Below, one piece after another: positions 9,290 to 19,990 of a stretch of 64,000 nucleotides of DNA (the stretch's first letter is position 1; each line of letters begins with the position of its first letter). The notes beneath the pieces are model-generated. The model saw nothing but the letters and a program-made list of their open reading frames with translations. It ran no database searches and had not been told where the DNA came from. The position numbers and the translations under genes were made by a program. The stretch is from positions 722,501-786,500 of the forward strand of contig CM053328.1 in assembly GCA_028583605.1 (NCBI GenBank), written 5' to 3'. The DNA is from Dastarcus helophoroides (lineage: Eukaryota; Arthropoda; Insecta; Coleoptera; Bothrideridae).

Positions 9290-11640
9290 GAAAAAAAAAT
9301 AGTCAAATTTTGAACATAATTGTCCACCAAATTTGATATATTTGATATTTTGAAAATTGAACAACAAAAATCGAAATTTTAAAGAAAAGACGAACGAGAA
9401 AGATGAGATTTTTAGGATCCTAAAGGATATATGGTAGCATAAAAGTCGGAATTTCGAAAACAGGATTTTGAGAAAAATATCGAAATTTCGAGAAAAAAAC
9501 GAATTCAAGAATTAAATCTAAATTTCCAAAAATAAATTTTGAAAAAAAATGGAAATTTAAAAAAAGCACGAAATTTCGAAAAAAATGATCGAAATTTGGA
9601 AAAAAAATGACCAATTTCGAAAAAAAGTGGTCATTTCCGAAAATATTAAATACGAAATTTTAAGATAAACGTAAAAATTTCGAGAAAAAAATTAAATTTC
9701 ATGCAAGAGTCAACATATCTGAAAGTTTCGATTCTAGCAGGTAGAGGATTTCAAATAAAAATGTAATGTTAAGTAAAATAACGGAATTTTGAGAAACCTT
9801 GAAATTCAAGAAGAAAATTTTGAGAGGAATTTTGTAAATTAAAGCGAAATTAAAAAAAAAGACAAATTTTGAACAAAAAAATTGAAATTTTGAGAAAAAG
9901 ACGAATTACGAGAAAATTGAGATTTCTAGGATTATAAACGATAGATGGTGGCATAAAAGTCTGAATTTCGGAAGGAGGATTTTGAGAAAAATGTCGAAAT
10001 TTCGAGAAACAAATGAATTCAAAGAAAAAATATAAATTTCCAAAAATAAATATAAATTTCCAAAAATAAATTTTGAAAAAAAGTGGAAATTTAAAAAAAA
10101 AGATCGAAATTTCGAAAAAAATGATCGAAATTTCGAAAAAAATGACCAATTTCGAAAAAAAGTGGCCTTTCCCGGAAATATTAAATACGAAATTTTAAGA
10201 TACGCGTAAAAATTTCGAGAAAAAAATTAAATTTCATGCAAGAGTCAATAAATCTGAAAGTTTCGATTCTAGCAGGTAGAGGATTTCAAAAAAAAATGTA
10301 AAGTTAAGTAAAATAACGGAATTTTGAGAAACCTTGAAATTCAGAAAGAAAATTTTGAGAGGAATTTTGAGTATAAAAGCGAAATTAAGAAAAAGACGAT
10401 TTTTAAACAAAAAAATTGAAATTTTGAAAAAAGACGAACCACGAGAAAATTGAGATTTCTAGGATTATAAACAATAGATGGTGGCATAAAAATCTGAATT
10501 TCGGAAGGAGGATTTAAAGAAAAATGTCGAAATTTCGAGAAAAAACGAATTCAGGAAAAAATCTAAATTTCCAAAACTGAATTTTAAAAAAAGAATGGAA
10601 ATTTAGAAAAATAGGAAATTTCGAAAAAAAGATCGAAATTTGGAAAAAAGGGTTATTTAAAAAAAAAGTGGTCATTTTCGGAAATATTAAATAAGGAATT
10701 TTGAGATAAATGTGAAAATTTTGAGAAAAAAGTTGAATTTCAAGCAACAGTCAACATATCTGAAAGTTCTGATTCTAGCATTTAAAGGATTTCAAAAAAA
10801 TCTAATGTTAAGTAAAATAACGGAATTTCGAGAAACCTTGAAATTGAGAAAGAAAATTTTGTGAGGAATTTTGTGAATAAGCGCGAACTTAAAAAAAAAG
10901 ACCAATTTTGAACAAAAAAATTGAAATTTTGAGAAAAAGACGAACTACGAGAAAATTGGGATTTCTAGGATTATAAACGATAGATGGTGGCATAAAAGTC
11001 AGAATTTCGAAAGGACGATTTTGAGAAAAATGTCGAAATTTCGAGAAACAAACGAATTCAAAGAAAAAATATAAATTTCCAAAAATAAATATAAATTTCC
11101 AAAAAAAAATTTGGAAAAAAGTGGAAATTTTGAAAAAAAGATCGAAATTTCGAAAAAATGATCAAAATTTCGAAAAAAACGACCAATTTCGAAAAAAAGT
11201 GGCCTTTCCCGGAAATATTAAATACGAAATTTTAAGATACGCGTAAAAATTTCGAGAAAAAAATTAAATTTCATGCAAGAGTCAATAAATCTGAAAGTTT
11301 CGATTCTAGCAGGTAGAGGATTTCAAAAAAAAGTGTAATGTTAAGTAAAATAACGGAATTTTGAGAAACCTTGAAATTCAGAAAGAAAATTTTTGAGAGG
11401 AATTTTGTGAATAAAAGCGAAATTAAAAAAAATGACGAATTTTGAACAAAAAATATTAAAATTTTGAGTAAAAGACAAACTACGAGAAAGTTGAGATTTT
11501 TAGGATTATTTTATGATACGATATGATAGATATGATAGATGGTGGCATAAAGTTGGAATTTCGAAAGAGCATTTTGAGAAAAATATCGAGATTTCGAGAA
11601 AAAAATGAATTCAACGAAGAAATCTAAATTTCCAAAAATA
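9290..11640. repeat. Tandem array of ~0.52-kb units (about 4.4 copies)
   Basis: A distinctive word, gatagatggtggcataaaag, recurs at about 9430, 9943, 10475, 10980 and 11530, giving periods of about 505-550 bp. Each unit also carries catgcaagagtcaa, gattctagcaggtagagga and taacggaattttgagaaacc in the same order. The rest of a unit is gaaatttcga-type filler. The last unit is cut by a family A insertion at 11641. Noncoding. Confidence 0.8.
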
Positions 11641-11790
11641 ATTTTGGTGGAACGGACTGGTCCTTGGTTATCTTCAAAAATTGGAATACAAAAATTGTCT
11701 CCTGGAACCAAGAAAGATTAAAAAACACAACAAGGGTTGCTCTAAAGCGTTTCGACAGCCAATCTATCATCTTCAGAGAGATACTCATCT
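11641..11790 (-). mobile_element. Family A copy, 5'-truncated
   Basis: Starts ttggtggaacggactggtcc, the complement of the family 3' end, and runs through one arm to ctatcatcttcagagagata. The other arm is absent. It ends near the hammerhead-like core, as the copy at 15539 does. Confidence 0.6.
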
Positions 11791-11876
11791 CTCTCTTCTT
11801 TTTCCATCAATTTAATTAATAGTTACCCCCTCCCCTGAACGAAATCCTGAGCTACGCCCCATGAAGATAATTAAAA

Positions 11877-12106
11877 TTTTGGTGGAACGGACTGGTCCTT
11901 GGTTATCTTCAAAAACTGAGATAAGTACAAATCTTTTTCTCTGAAACCAAGAAAGATTAAAAAACATAACAAAGGTTGCTCTAACGCCAAGGTTGCTCGA
12001 CAGCCAAGCTATTATCTTCAGAGAGATACTGAAGATAATGGCGAAAGACGTTGTGTCTTTTAATCTTTCTTAATTTCAGGGGACAAGATTTGCATTTCAA
12101 TTATTT
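11877..12106 (-). mobile_element. Family A copy, both arms, degraded centre
   Basis: Left end ttttggtggaacggactggt; right end gacaagatttgcatttcaa. The flanking taaaatt words may be the target duplication. The loop region is scrambled (gccaaggttgctcgacagcc). Confidence 0.6.
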
Positions 12107-13560
12107 AAAATTTGTTGCTTTAGTCAAATTACAAGAAAAAGTTACGGGTTACCTACTTTTCAAAAATGACGCGTCTTACATCAGTGCGGTATTCCAAAAA
12201 ATAATTTATAACGTTAACAAATCCTTGTTCAGACATTACCATCAACTTTATGTGCAATTAACCAGAAGTTTCTTCAAAATTTTACATAAAACTCCAATCA
12301 GCGTAAATCGTCAGCGGTACCATTATCCGTCCCAAAAAGTTTCACGTTATCAAAGAAATCAATCTTAAAAAGACTAGGAAGCCGCCGTAAACGAGTTTCT
12401 CTTATAACCTCTTGCACCTTACCTATAGTCGACCATGAATTCCAACGCTATCCGCTAATCCGCTCAGTGTAAATACCATAAGCAGACCCACCGTTCAAAT
12501 CACTACAAAAACCACAAAATAGTCACATTTTCCGCAACAACCCTTATCGAAATCGAGTAGCGTTCGGTTGCGCATCTAATAACAAAAGAACACTTGCATA
12601 ACAAAAGACTGGCACACGGTGCGTAATAAATGGGTGCAATAAACCTGATACCCGACCGCAGCAGGTATAATCTTCTTCTTATGGTTTAGCCACTCGCAGA
12701 CTGACTGAACTCGAAAGGACGGCCTAACTCAGGTGGCTAACCTGTTCTCTCGGGAAGGGGGTCCGAACGGTAGTAGAAGACTCCGCCACTACGGCAGCGG
12801 TGGCGCGTTTTCTATGTTCGCCGCCGTTCAACCGTTTCCACCAAGCCGACTTTCTTCTGTAGGCGTTCGATGTGTAAGTGTATGCGTGCATATTGATGGA
12901 ATTTATTCCTATTAACTTTATCGAATGGGAGCACTTTTTGTAGCCGGTCGAAGGAATTTTTAAGGGTCTCGACACGCAGTAGTAGTTCGAGGCATTCATC
13001 GGGAATAAATTACGAATAGGAAACCGTAGCTGCATCGAATTAACAGGAGAATTTTTAAATAATCGTCTGCAATTATGATAGACGAGTTTTTTCAGTCATA
13101 ATTATAGTTAGATAACTTTAATCGGCTTTAACAAACATGTAGATAGATTCTTTATTACTACTTAGTCATCAAATGGATAAAACCTAAAATTAACTTGCAC
13201 CTTATAGATAAAGAATCATTTCGGTTAGATGCTCCACAGCTTTCCAACATTGATCCTCATTAGCTGGTCGTCCGCAGAATCTGAATTAAGTCGACTGTAT
13301 GAAAATGATTTTAAATAAAACACTACCGATTTTCGTGATGGCACATTACCTTATTAAGTCATTTACCCTGGTGACTGGTTTACTCCCACTTGTCTCGTTC
13401 TTGCTCCTCCAATTGGTTAATCCATAGAACTATGAATTGGTCATTCGATAAACGGGAAAAATAGAATAACCAATGGCACCATATTTCTTCAATATCCACT
13501 TTCTCTGAAAATTCATTGAAAACCCAACTTTTTGAAAATATAACTTGCTTACTTGAAGAA
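12107..13560. other. Unique-looking DNA with a GC-richer patch
   Basis: Most of this is unique, moderately AT-rich DNA without a recognisable gene. About 12650-13030 is clearly richer in G+C and CG dinucleotides than the rest of the window (gactccgccactacggcagc, gcgttttctatgttcgccgc). It could be an exon or promoter of an unrecognised gene. Open frames exist on both strands there, but neither shows a family signature. Confidence 0.4.
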
Positions 13561-13561
13561 G

Positions 13562-14440
13562 TGAACTTAGACTTCGTACAGGAGGTGGAAGAAGAGGTTC
13601 AAGTTCTTCAGGAGGAAGTGCCGACGTCATCCAGCCAACTAACGAGGAGGAAATCCAAAGCGTTCTGCGCAAGCTTAACGTCAAAAAGGCTCCAGGTCCA
13701 GCGGAATTCCAAACCAAGCTCTGAAGAATCTTCCGGACCAAGCTGTCAAATACTTTGGAGCAATAGTCAATTCCATGTTTAAGTACCGGTATTTTCCCAC
13801 AAGATGGAAGTCTGCAGACGTTATCTTTATTCCTAAGCCAGGTAAGGATGGGAAATTTCCCCAAGATTACAGGCCAATTAACCTCTTGTCCAACTTGGGT
13901 AAGGTGGCGGAAAGGATTTTGAGGAAGCGTCTGCAGAATATCATCAGCGATCGCGACACCATTCCAAAGGAACAATTTGGATTCCAACCTATGCACTCTA
14001 CCTCAGACCAGGTGCTGCACAATCACTCAACGCATGAACTGGAACCAGGTAGTTGGAGCTATTTTTTTCGATATCTCCAAGGCATTTGACACAGTTTGGC
14101 ACCAAGGACTAGTCTACAAGATGCATCAGTTTGGTGGCGATGGTTTAAATGGTAAGCTCGTTCCTGGACCAACGCTCATTCAGAGCAAAGGTGGGACAGG
14201 AACTATCTAACCAGAGTAGGCTGCAGTACGGGGTGCCTCAAGGCTCTTGCCTTGTCACCTCTGCTGTATTCTTTGTTCACAGCGGACATCCCGAGAACCA
14301 ATTCAACAATCGACCATACCTTATTGGCAACTTATGCAGACGACACAGCTTTGTGGCGTACTCCTTCAGTCCAGAGATGGTCAATAGACGACTTCAGGAG
14401 ACAGGTCTACTAGATTACGGTCAATGGAGAATTGACATTT
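13562..14440 (+). pseudogene. Jockey-type LINE reverse transcriptase, frameshifted fragment
   Basis: Pieces in shifting frames follow the order of a non-LTR reverse transcriptase. First is EIQSVLRKLNVKKAPGP (about 13645-13700). Then comes a stretch with VIFIPKPGKD and DYRPINLLSNLGKVAERIL (13775-13930), then EQFGFQPMHSTSDQVL. Next are the catalytic block FFDISKAFDTVWH (about 14065-14105), YGVPQGS (about 14227-14247) and TYADDTALW with the YADD box (about 14330-14358). The endonuclease is missing, and several frameshifts plus a stop near 14410 make it inactive. The motif set fits the Jockey/CR1 group. Open frames on the opposite strand are shadows. Confidence 0.85.
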
Positions 14441-14815
14441 TTGACTTTTTTTTTGCAAATTTGATTATTATGATCATCTTTCTTTGAAAGCGTCAACTTT
14501 TTTCACAATCTAAACTGTTTTTTTAAAAATTTGTTTAAATTTTTGACTTTTTCTCGAAGTTTTGACGTTTTTCGAACATTCAAACATTTTTTAAAAAATT
14601 TCGACAATTTTTTTCATTAATTTTTCTTAAAATTTTAAATTTATCTTAAAATTTCCACCTTTTATGGAAGTGTGACCTTTATGTTTTGACTTTTCGAAAT
14701 CGAAAAGTTCAAAAAACTTTACTGTCTTTGGAAAATTTTGTTTTCTTAAAAAATGATATTTTTTAGAATTTCCACTTTTTTGAAAATTTCAACCTTTTGA
14801 TTGCGATATTTTTAA
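14441..14815. other. T-rich noncoding DNA
   Basis: Low-complexity tttcgac/tttaaaa filler after the reverse-transcriptase fragment. Nothing else seen. Confidence 0.5.
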
Positions 14816-15059
14816 ATTTTAAAGAAATTATATAAAATGAGTTTCAGGGTTAATTAAATTTCAAAACTGATATTTTAAAAAGGAGTATTTTTCAAAATAC
14901 TTGAAATAAACTAAAAAGGTTAGAAAAAAGTCGAAATTAGAAGAATTATCGATAACGAAGGCTTCCACGGTCAGAGTCAGTACAGGATATACTTCATCCG
15001 GTACGGTCCAATCCCGGAGGAAGAATTATCGAGTTTAAAATTTAAACAAAAATTCCAAA

Positions 15060-15256
15060 AATGTTTGGAAAAAACTCTGTTCGGTAGCGAATTCCATAGG
15101 TTAGAAGTTCTATAGAAAAAAGTCCCCATAGACAGAAATTCTCACTGTATCAAGCTGCACCGCACAGGAATTTACTTCCTCTGACTTCTTGTATGCCTCA
15201 AGAATCTTGCCCTTGGGGGGATCAATTAGTTCCTGCGAGCATCTGTTGTTGAACTC
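15060..15256 (-). pseudogene. LINE ORF2 C-terminal fragment
   Basis: On the minus strand it encodes RCSQELIDPPKGKILEAYKK and then a degraded version of the segment with RTS-LWNSLP. The same segment is read on the plus strand at 50240-50520, as RCSQEL, then FCVVQLDTVRTSVYGDSFF and RTSKL. These are features of the C-terminal end of Jockey-type ORF2 proteins. It is truncated on both sides. Confidence 0.65.
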
Positions 15257-15527
15257 GATAATTCTTCTAATTTCGACTTTTTTCTAACATTTTCAATTTA
15301 TGCAAGTAGAATACAACCTAGACTACAAAAATTAATGCAACCCTCCAGGCGTAATCATAGGTAGCTGAACTACCAACAGTTGAAACACTGCCACCTGGCA
15401 AAGCAGTTGCTCTCTAGGAAAGTTCCCAGAAGACAAGGATTCTAATGCACAGACCAATAGGTTTAAAAATTTATTAGATTCGAAGTTTGGAAACCAATTT
15501 GTAGTCTAGGTTGCATTCTATTTGCAT

Positions 15528-15687
15528 ACGACATTGTTTGATGGAACGGACTGGTCCTTGGTTATCTTCAAAAATTGAAACACAGAACTTGTCCCCTGAA
15601 ACCAAGAAAAATTAAAAAACACAACAACGGTTGCTCTAACGCGTTTCGACAGCCAAGCTGTGATCTTCAGAGAGAAACGACATTGTT
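15528..15687 (-). mobile_element. Family A, 5'-truncated, 11-bp TSD
   Basis: Element 15539-15676 starts tgatggaacggactggtcct, the complement of the 3' end, and breaks off in cttcagagagaa. It therefore has one arm only. ACGACATTGTT lies on both sides (15528-15538 and 15677-15687). The uninterrupted site is readable at about 2390 as caacaatgtcgtatg in the family B copy there. Truncation at the 5' end inside an intact target duplication is typical of reverse-transcription-primed insertion. Confidence 0.8.
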
Positions 15688-15812
15688 GCCAATGGCCATA
15701 TTTGTTCTATGGACCAATAGGTGGCGGTAGTACTCAGAAGTCACACGCTTGACGTCCGTGAATTCTTTAGTACTTACTTGTCGCAACATGTGTTAGCATT
15801 CGAGTTGGATAT

Positions 15813-15855
15813 ACCAAACTGACGAGATCTAACAAGACAGAAACCGGTATTTGGT
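15813..15855 (+). ncRNA. Hammerhead ribozyme copy, partly decayed helix II
   Basis: ACCAAA (15813-15818), CTGACGA (15819-15825), GATCT-AACA-AGACA (only three of five helix II pairs remain), GAAA (15840-15843), ACCGGT region, site GTA (15847-15849), TTTGGT (15850-15855). Helix I pairs perfectly, and relative to 2226-2268 one base pair changed on both sides (C-G here, T-A there). That supports selection on the fold in the ancestors of these copies. This copy is probably weak or inactive. Confidence 0.7.
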
Positions 15856-16027
15856 TTCCAAACTGCGAATTTAATAAATGTTCAAACCTATTGGTCTGTG
15901 CATTAGAATCCTTTTCAGTTTATTTTGGGTATTTTAAAGAATTCTCCTTTTTAAAATGTCAGATTTAAAATTGAAATTTAATTAACTCTCGAACTCATTT
16001 TATGTCATTTCTTCAAAATTTAATTTC

Positions 16028-16115
16028 AGAAGCCGGTTCATTGCCATCTATCCTTGTTTCCGCATCCTACTCGCGGTGCTCTGAATGCATAATGGGGTCG
16101 CCCTTTGAACTTAAA
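16028..16115 (+). pseudogene. LINE 3'-end fragment
   Basis: Matches the last part of the tails at 50460-50560 and 58565-58655: ccatctatccttgtttccgc, gcataatggggt, then an A run (16111-16119). Only the last ~90 bp are present. Confidence 0.6.
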
Positions 16116-16226
16116 AAAAATTAAGTCATTAATTTTAATAATACACCAACTTTTTTTCTAAAAATCGTATTAAATATGCACGTATGCTTACAAAACGCCA
16201 TCTAATGATTTTATCAAAACCAAAGA

Positions 16227-16440
16227 ATTGTCAACAAGGGCGTACCGAGGCGGGGGTGTTGGGGGTGTGACACCCCCCTAAACTTTCGTGCCGAGTCAGC
16301 ATTTTCGTCCGAGTCGTATTTTTTTTACCAAAGTCGGCATATTTCAGAAATTTTTCTGTAAAGTCGACTGGTTGGTAAAAAATTTTTATCTTGACTCACC
16401 CCCCCAACAGCATCAGGCTCGGTACGCCCCTGATTGTCAA
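16227..16440. mobile_element. hAT-type MITE, 198 bp, 8-bp TSD
   Basis: Element 16235-16432 begins CAAGGGCGTACCGAG and ends CTCGGTACGCCCCTG, near-perfect terminal inverted repeats. It is flanked by ATTGTCAA at 16227-16234 and 16433-16440. An 8-bp target duplication with CA..TG ends fits the hAT superfamily. It lies 54 bp before the MORN gene start, so it may sit in that gene's 5' region. Confidence 0.85.
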
Positions 16441-16493
16441 GGATAAACCCAATCGCCTCAAAAACAAGTGCAACGGTCAAACTATCTGTCATA

Positions 16494-16908
16494 ATGCCAC
16501 CGAAGAGTAATACCACCAAAAGTGTATCTGCTCTACCGACAATAGATGACGATCCAGACTTTTATAAAGGAAATAAGGAGTTTGTGCTTCCAAACGGAGA
16601 CAAATATGTCGGCGACTTTTGTGCTCACGTTACTGGACTGCTTTGGAGGGAGGGATTTGGAGTTTATTACACCAAAGACGGTCAGAGCTATTCCGGAGAA
16701 TGGACAGATGACAAATTAATTGAAGAATCCAGGGTCAATGTTGTCTATGCGGATGGTACGGAGTACGAAGGGTATCTACCAAAAAATAAATATGGGGGAC
16801 CAGCTATATATACCTTTAAGGAAAATCTAAAACTCATCGCCAATTTTGTGGATAATAAGCCGGTTGGAGATTTAATTTTATTGGATAAGTTCCAGAGACT
16901 TTGGTTTG
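16494..16908 (+). CDS. MORN gene exon 1
   Basis: Encodes residues 1-138 plus one base, including all MORN units. Ends at a GTAAAA donor. Reading on past the donor gives only low-complexity residues and a stop at 16961, which supports splicing here. Confidence 0.7.
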
Positions 16909-18613
16909 GTAAAAATAACATTATTATTATTATTTTATCTTATTTTTCCATGCAAACGTAGCGTGTTTGACAGAATAACATGAAAAGTGAAATTAGCACA
17001 GAATAGTAAATTAGAAATTGACATTTTTGAGACGTTTCCTGTTTCAGTTGATTAATTAGGCCGGCCGCATACATACGGAATTCAGATCAGGTTTCCGAGT
17101 CAAAAATTCAAATTTAGAATCAGTCAACGTTGGCACGCGCATATTTCTGCAGTTTTACAGAAATGTATTCAATTTTCAGTGCTCGAATATCAATTCCTGA
17201 TTCGGAAATCGAACCGGCGACTGAATTCTAAGACCGTACACGTACGCAATCCTGGTTCAGTTCCCGAATCAGGATTCCGCATGTGTGCGGTATTTTCCCA
17301 CAAGGTGGAAGTCTGCAAACGTTATCTTCATTCCTAAGCCAGATAAGGATGCGAAATTTTCCCAAAATTACAAGCAAATCAGCCTCTTGTTTAACTTGGG
17401 TAAGGTGGTGGAAAGGATTTTGGGGAAGCGTCTGCAGAATATCATCAGCGAACGCGACATCATTCAAAAGGAACAATTTGGGTTCCAATCTATGCACTCT
17501 ATCTCAGACCAGCTGCTGATGGTGGTTAAAACAATCACTCAACGCATGAACTGGAACCAGGTAGGAGCTAGGAGCTATTTTCTTCGATATCTCCAAGAAA
17601 TAGAAATGTATTCAATGTTCAGCGCTCGTATCTCAATTCCTGATTCGGAAATCGAACCGGCGACTGAATTCTAAGACCGTACACGTACGCAATCCTGATT
17701 CAGCTCCCGAATCAGGATTCCGTATGTGTGCGGCCTTAGAATTCAGTCGCCGGCCGCACACCAACAGATTCCTGACGTTTCATAGGAGTGCATTCATTTC
17801 AGCGCTCGAATCTGAATTGCTGCTTCGAAAACCTAATCGGGATTCCGTACGTATCATCTAATATTCATTAATGTTTAAATTCCTTCAAAGATTTATAAAC
17901 CGCCTAATAGCATCTCATAATTATAACCATAATTCATACAAATTAGCTTAAAAACTAATTTCTATTTATGTTTAGGTGTTGCGGATGCTGAAAATGCGTC
18001 TGCCATACTTTACCCGGAAAATATATATTTCGAAAATATTGCCCGAGACAAAGGAGTTGGTGTTTTGAGGTACAGAATGCCGAAAATTCGTATGGAAGAG
18101 AGCGCATCCGAGCCTTCTTCGAGTATGAGTTCCAGTGAAATCAGAAGGTTGGCCTTCACCAAAAGCAGCAAGCTAACCCAAGATATAGATTTCGAAAAAT
18201 CAGAATGGTACAGCAACTACGTTAATTTTAAAAAACAACAGCAAATAATCATGTACAAGGTTAGAAAACATGGGTTTACTGCATTGACACCAGAAGAAAT
18301 GAACTGGTACGATAAGTATATGGAATTTAAGAATCGGTATGAAAAATTTATGGATAAGAGGAAGACGCCGATATCGGATAGTGTCGATTATTCTCTTCTT
18401 AAGACTTTCCATGCTGATGAGTATCTGTTGTCGAAACCAACGAAGGTGGTTTATCCCACAAAATCCTCTTCGTCCAGTTCAGCAGACGATGGGGACGATC
18501 TTGAAAAATGCATATGCGCTGATAATGAGGACGTTTGGGCACATAAGTCGGCAGATAGCAAGTCTTCCATATCAAACAAGGCAAAATCCACCACAACAAA
18601 TAAATCCCCGTAA
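16494..18613 (+). CDS. MORN-repeat protein (two exons, 350 aa)
   Basis: Exons 16494-16908 and 17976-18613, with donor G|GTAAAA and acceptor TTTAG|GT, keep one frame and give 350 aa. Residues 35-125 hold MORN-type units: NGDKYVGDF (34-42), GFGVYYTKDGQSYSGEW (54-70), YADGTEYEGYL (85-95) and a weaker last unit. MORN repeats usually mediate membrane or protein contacts, often in flagellar or cortical proteins. The second exon encodes a basic, partly helical region (WYSNYVNF, WYDKYMEFKNRYEKFMDKRK) and a Ser-rich tail. The start is the first ATG after the hAT MITE that leads into MPPKSN. The orthologue could not be named. The intron contains a LINE fragment and a direct repeat. Confidence 0.75.
17160..17745 (+). 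repeat. LINE fragment flanked by ~135-bp direct repeats
   Basis: About 17160-17290 and 17600-17735 are near-identical (aatcgaaccggcgactgaat, ctaagaccgtacacgtacgc, atcaggattccg). Between them lies a reverse-transcriptase piece starting tattttcccacaagg. The right repeat is followed by an inverted piece (ccttagaattcagtcgccgg). All of this is in the MORN intron. Confidence 0.7.
17289..17593 (+). pseudogene. Reverse-transcriptase fragment, second copy
   Basis: Homologous to 13790-14080: RYFPTRWKSANVIFIPKP, LFNLGKVVERILGKRLQNI, EQFGFQSMHSISDQLL, then ITQRMNWNQVGA. It lacks the catalytic aspartate blocks and is a dead fragment. The sequence begins at the same point of the element (tattttcccacaag) as a recognisable block in the larger copy. 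Confidence 0.75.
17976..18613 (+). CDS. MORN gene exon 2
   Basis: Starts after ctatttatgtttag and joins in frame (G split by the intron, then VADAENASAILYPENIYFE). Ends at TAA. The open frame runs continuously from the acceptor, upstream of any ATG, as expected for an internal or last exon. Confidence 0.7.
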
Positions 18614-18884
18614 AAAATTAAACAGGAATTTCCGATTAAAAACGTTAATTAGTAAACTTATTACTAAAAGTATAATAAACCATTTTATTATCCCAGATGT
18701 CACAGTTTTTTTTGGTGCTGTTTAACTTTTGTAATTGTTTTGTAACCAGACCCGTCGGGTGACCATTACTCGCCCTTGTGCAAACTTTAAAATGCCGCCC
18801 CTCTTTAAAAGAAAATTCGACATTTGAAAATAAAATGTTCAAATTCGGATTTAAAAAAAATAACTTCTGAATTTTAAGGAAATA
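18614..18884. other. 3' flank of the MORN gene
   Basis: Probably the 3' untranslated region. AATAAA-like words occur at 18670-18677 (ataataaac) and 18827-18832 (aaataaa). No other feature. Confidence 0.4.
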
Positions 18885-19990
18885 GAAATTACGAAAAAAA
18901 AACTTGAAGTATCAATATTTGGATTTCAAGATATTTTTTTCGAATTTGTGAGCGTATATAGGATAACCACTTCAAGTATTGAAGTCAAAATAGGAAGAGA
19001 AAAAACTCGAAAAATTTGAAAAATGACGTTCTGAAAATATTCAGTTTTTCTAAAAAGTGCCTCTTTCTTAAAACCTGCCATTATTTTAATTTCGATCTTA
19101 ACCTCGAAACGTTAAGTTTAAACTTAAGATTTTGACTTTTAAACTCCAAGTCTCGATAATTTCTTAAAATTTCATTCTTTTTTTTTTTCACATGCAAATT
19201 TTTTAGTAATCAAATTGCAAAGATTTAAGATAAAATTGACATTTTAAGTTTATTCGAAGAGAAAAGGTTAGTTTTAAAATGAAAGTCTTTAATCCCAAAA
19301 TTTGAATTTAATCTTATTAAATCCCAAAATTTGAATTTAATCTTATTAAATTCAAAGTTTGGGATTAAAGACTTTCATCTTAAAACTAAGCTTTTCTCTT
19401 CGAATAAACTTGAAGTTTTGACTTTAAAATGGAAAGAGAAAAGTTGAAATACAAAAATCTGACAGAAATTACGAAAAAAAGAACTTGAAATATCAATATT
19501 TGGATTTCAAGATATTTTTTTCGAATTTGTAAGCTTCTATAAGGTAAACACGTATTAAAGTCAAAATAGGAAAAGAAAAAACTCCAAACATTTCAAAAAG
19601 TGACGTTCTGAAAATATTCAGTTTTTCTAAAAAGTGCCTCTTTCTTAAAACCTGCCATTATTTTAATTTCGATCTTAACCTCGAAACGTTAGGTTTAAAC
19701 TTAAAATTTTGACTTTCAAAATCCAAGTCTCCATAATTTCTTGAAATTTTATTCTTTTTTTTTCATATGCAGATTTTTTAGTGATCAAATTGCAAAGATT
19801 TAAGATAAAGTTGAAATTTCAAGTTTATTCGAAGAGAAAAGGTTAGTTTTAAGGTGAAAGTCTTTAATCCCAAAATTTGAATTTAATCTTATTAAATTCA
19901 AATTTCAGGATTAAAAACGTTCACCTTAAAACTAACCTTTTCAGTTCGAATAAACTTGAATTTTCAACTTTTAAAATGGAAAGAAAAAAG
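18885..19990. repeat. Two ~580-bp tandem units, each with a palindrome
   Basis: gaaattacgaaaaaaa, caatatttggatttcaagat and gacgttctgaaaatattcag recur in order at about 18885 and 19465. In each unit the sequence around gttagttttaa..gaaagtctttaatccc meets its complement gggattaaagactttcat (about 19235-19425, and again 19810-19960), making hairpins of about 75 nt per arm. Noncoding. Confidence 0.75.

Larger units (their letters stand above)
15296..15935. mobile_element. Family B copy, rearranged, with nested family A
   Basis: 15296-15470 matches 2405-2600 in direct orientation; 15678-15932 is the inverted equivalent of 2185-2400. The left block again shows tagaatacaacctagacta and ctgaactaccaacagttgaa. 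A family A copy (15539-15676) sits inside, so family B was present first. The hammerhead copy is at 15813-15855. Confidence 0.7.
14816..16026. repeat. Large interrupted palindrome (~1.2 kb) holding nested elements
   Basis: The left arm, about 14816-14955 (aaaatgagtttcagggttaa, ggttagaaaaaagtcgaaat, agaagaattatcga), is complementary to two separated right pieces: 15255-15300 (tcgataattcttctaatttc) and about 15905-16022 (aaaatgtcagatttaaaatt, ttaattaactctcgaactca). The right arm was split by the family B insertion at 15300-15930, which was itself invaded by family A. A LINE tail lies between the arms. Confidence 0.65.

Noticed and set aside
12051..12368. 105-aa plus-strand open frame after a family A element
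   Set aside because: Begins inside the mobile element and shows no domain, codon pattern or splice support.
13430..13996. 188-aa open frame on the minus strand
   Set aside because: It is the reverse complement of the reverse-transcriptase fragment; the plus strand carries the conserved motifs.
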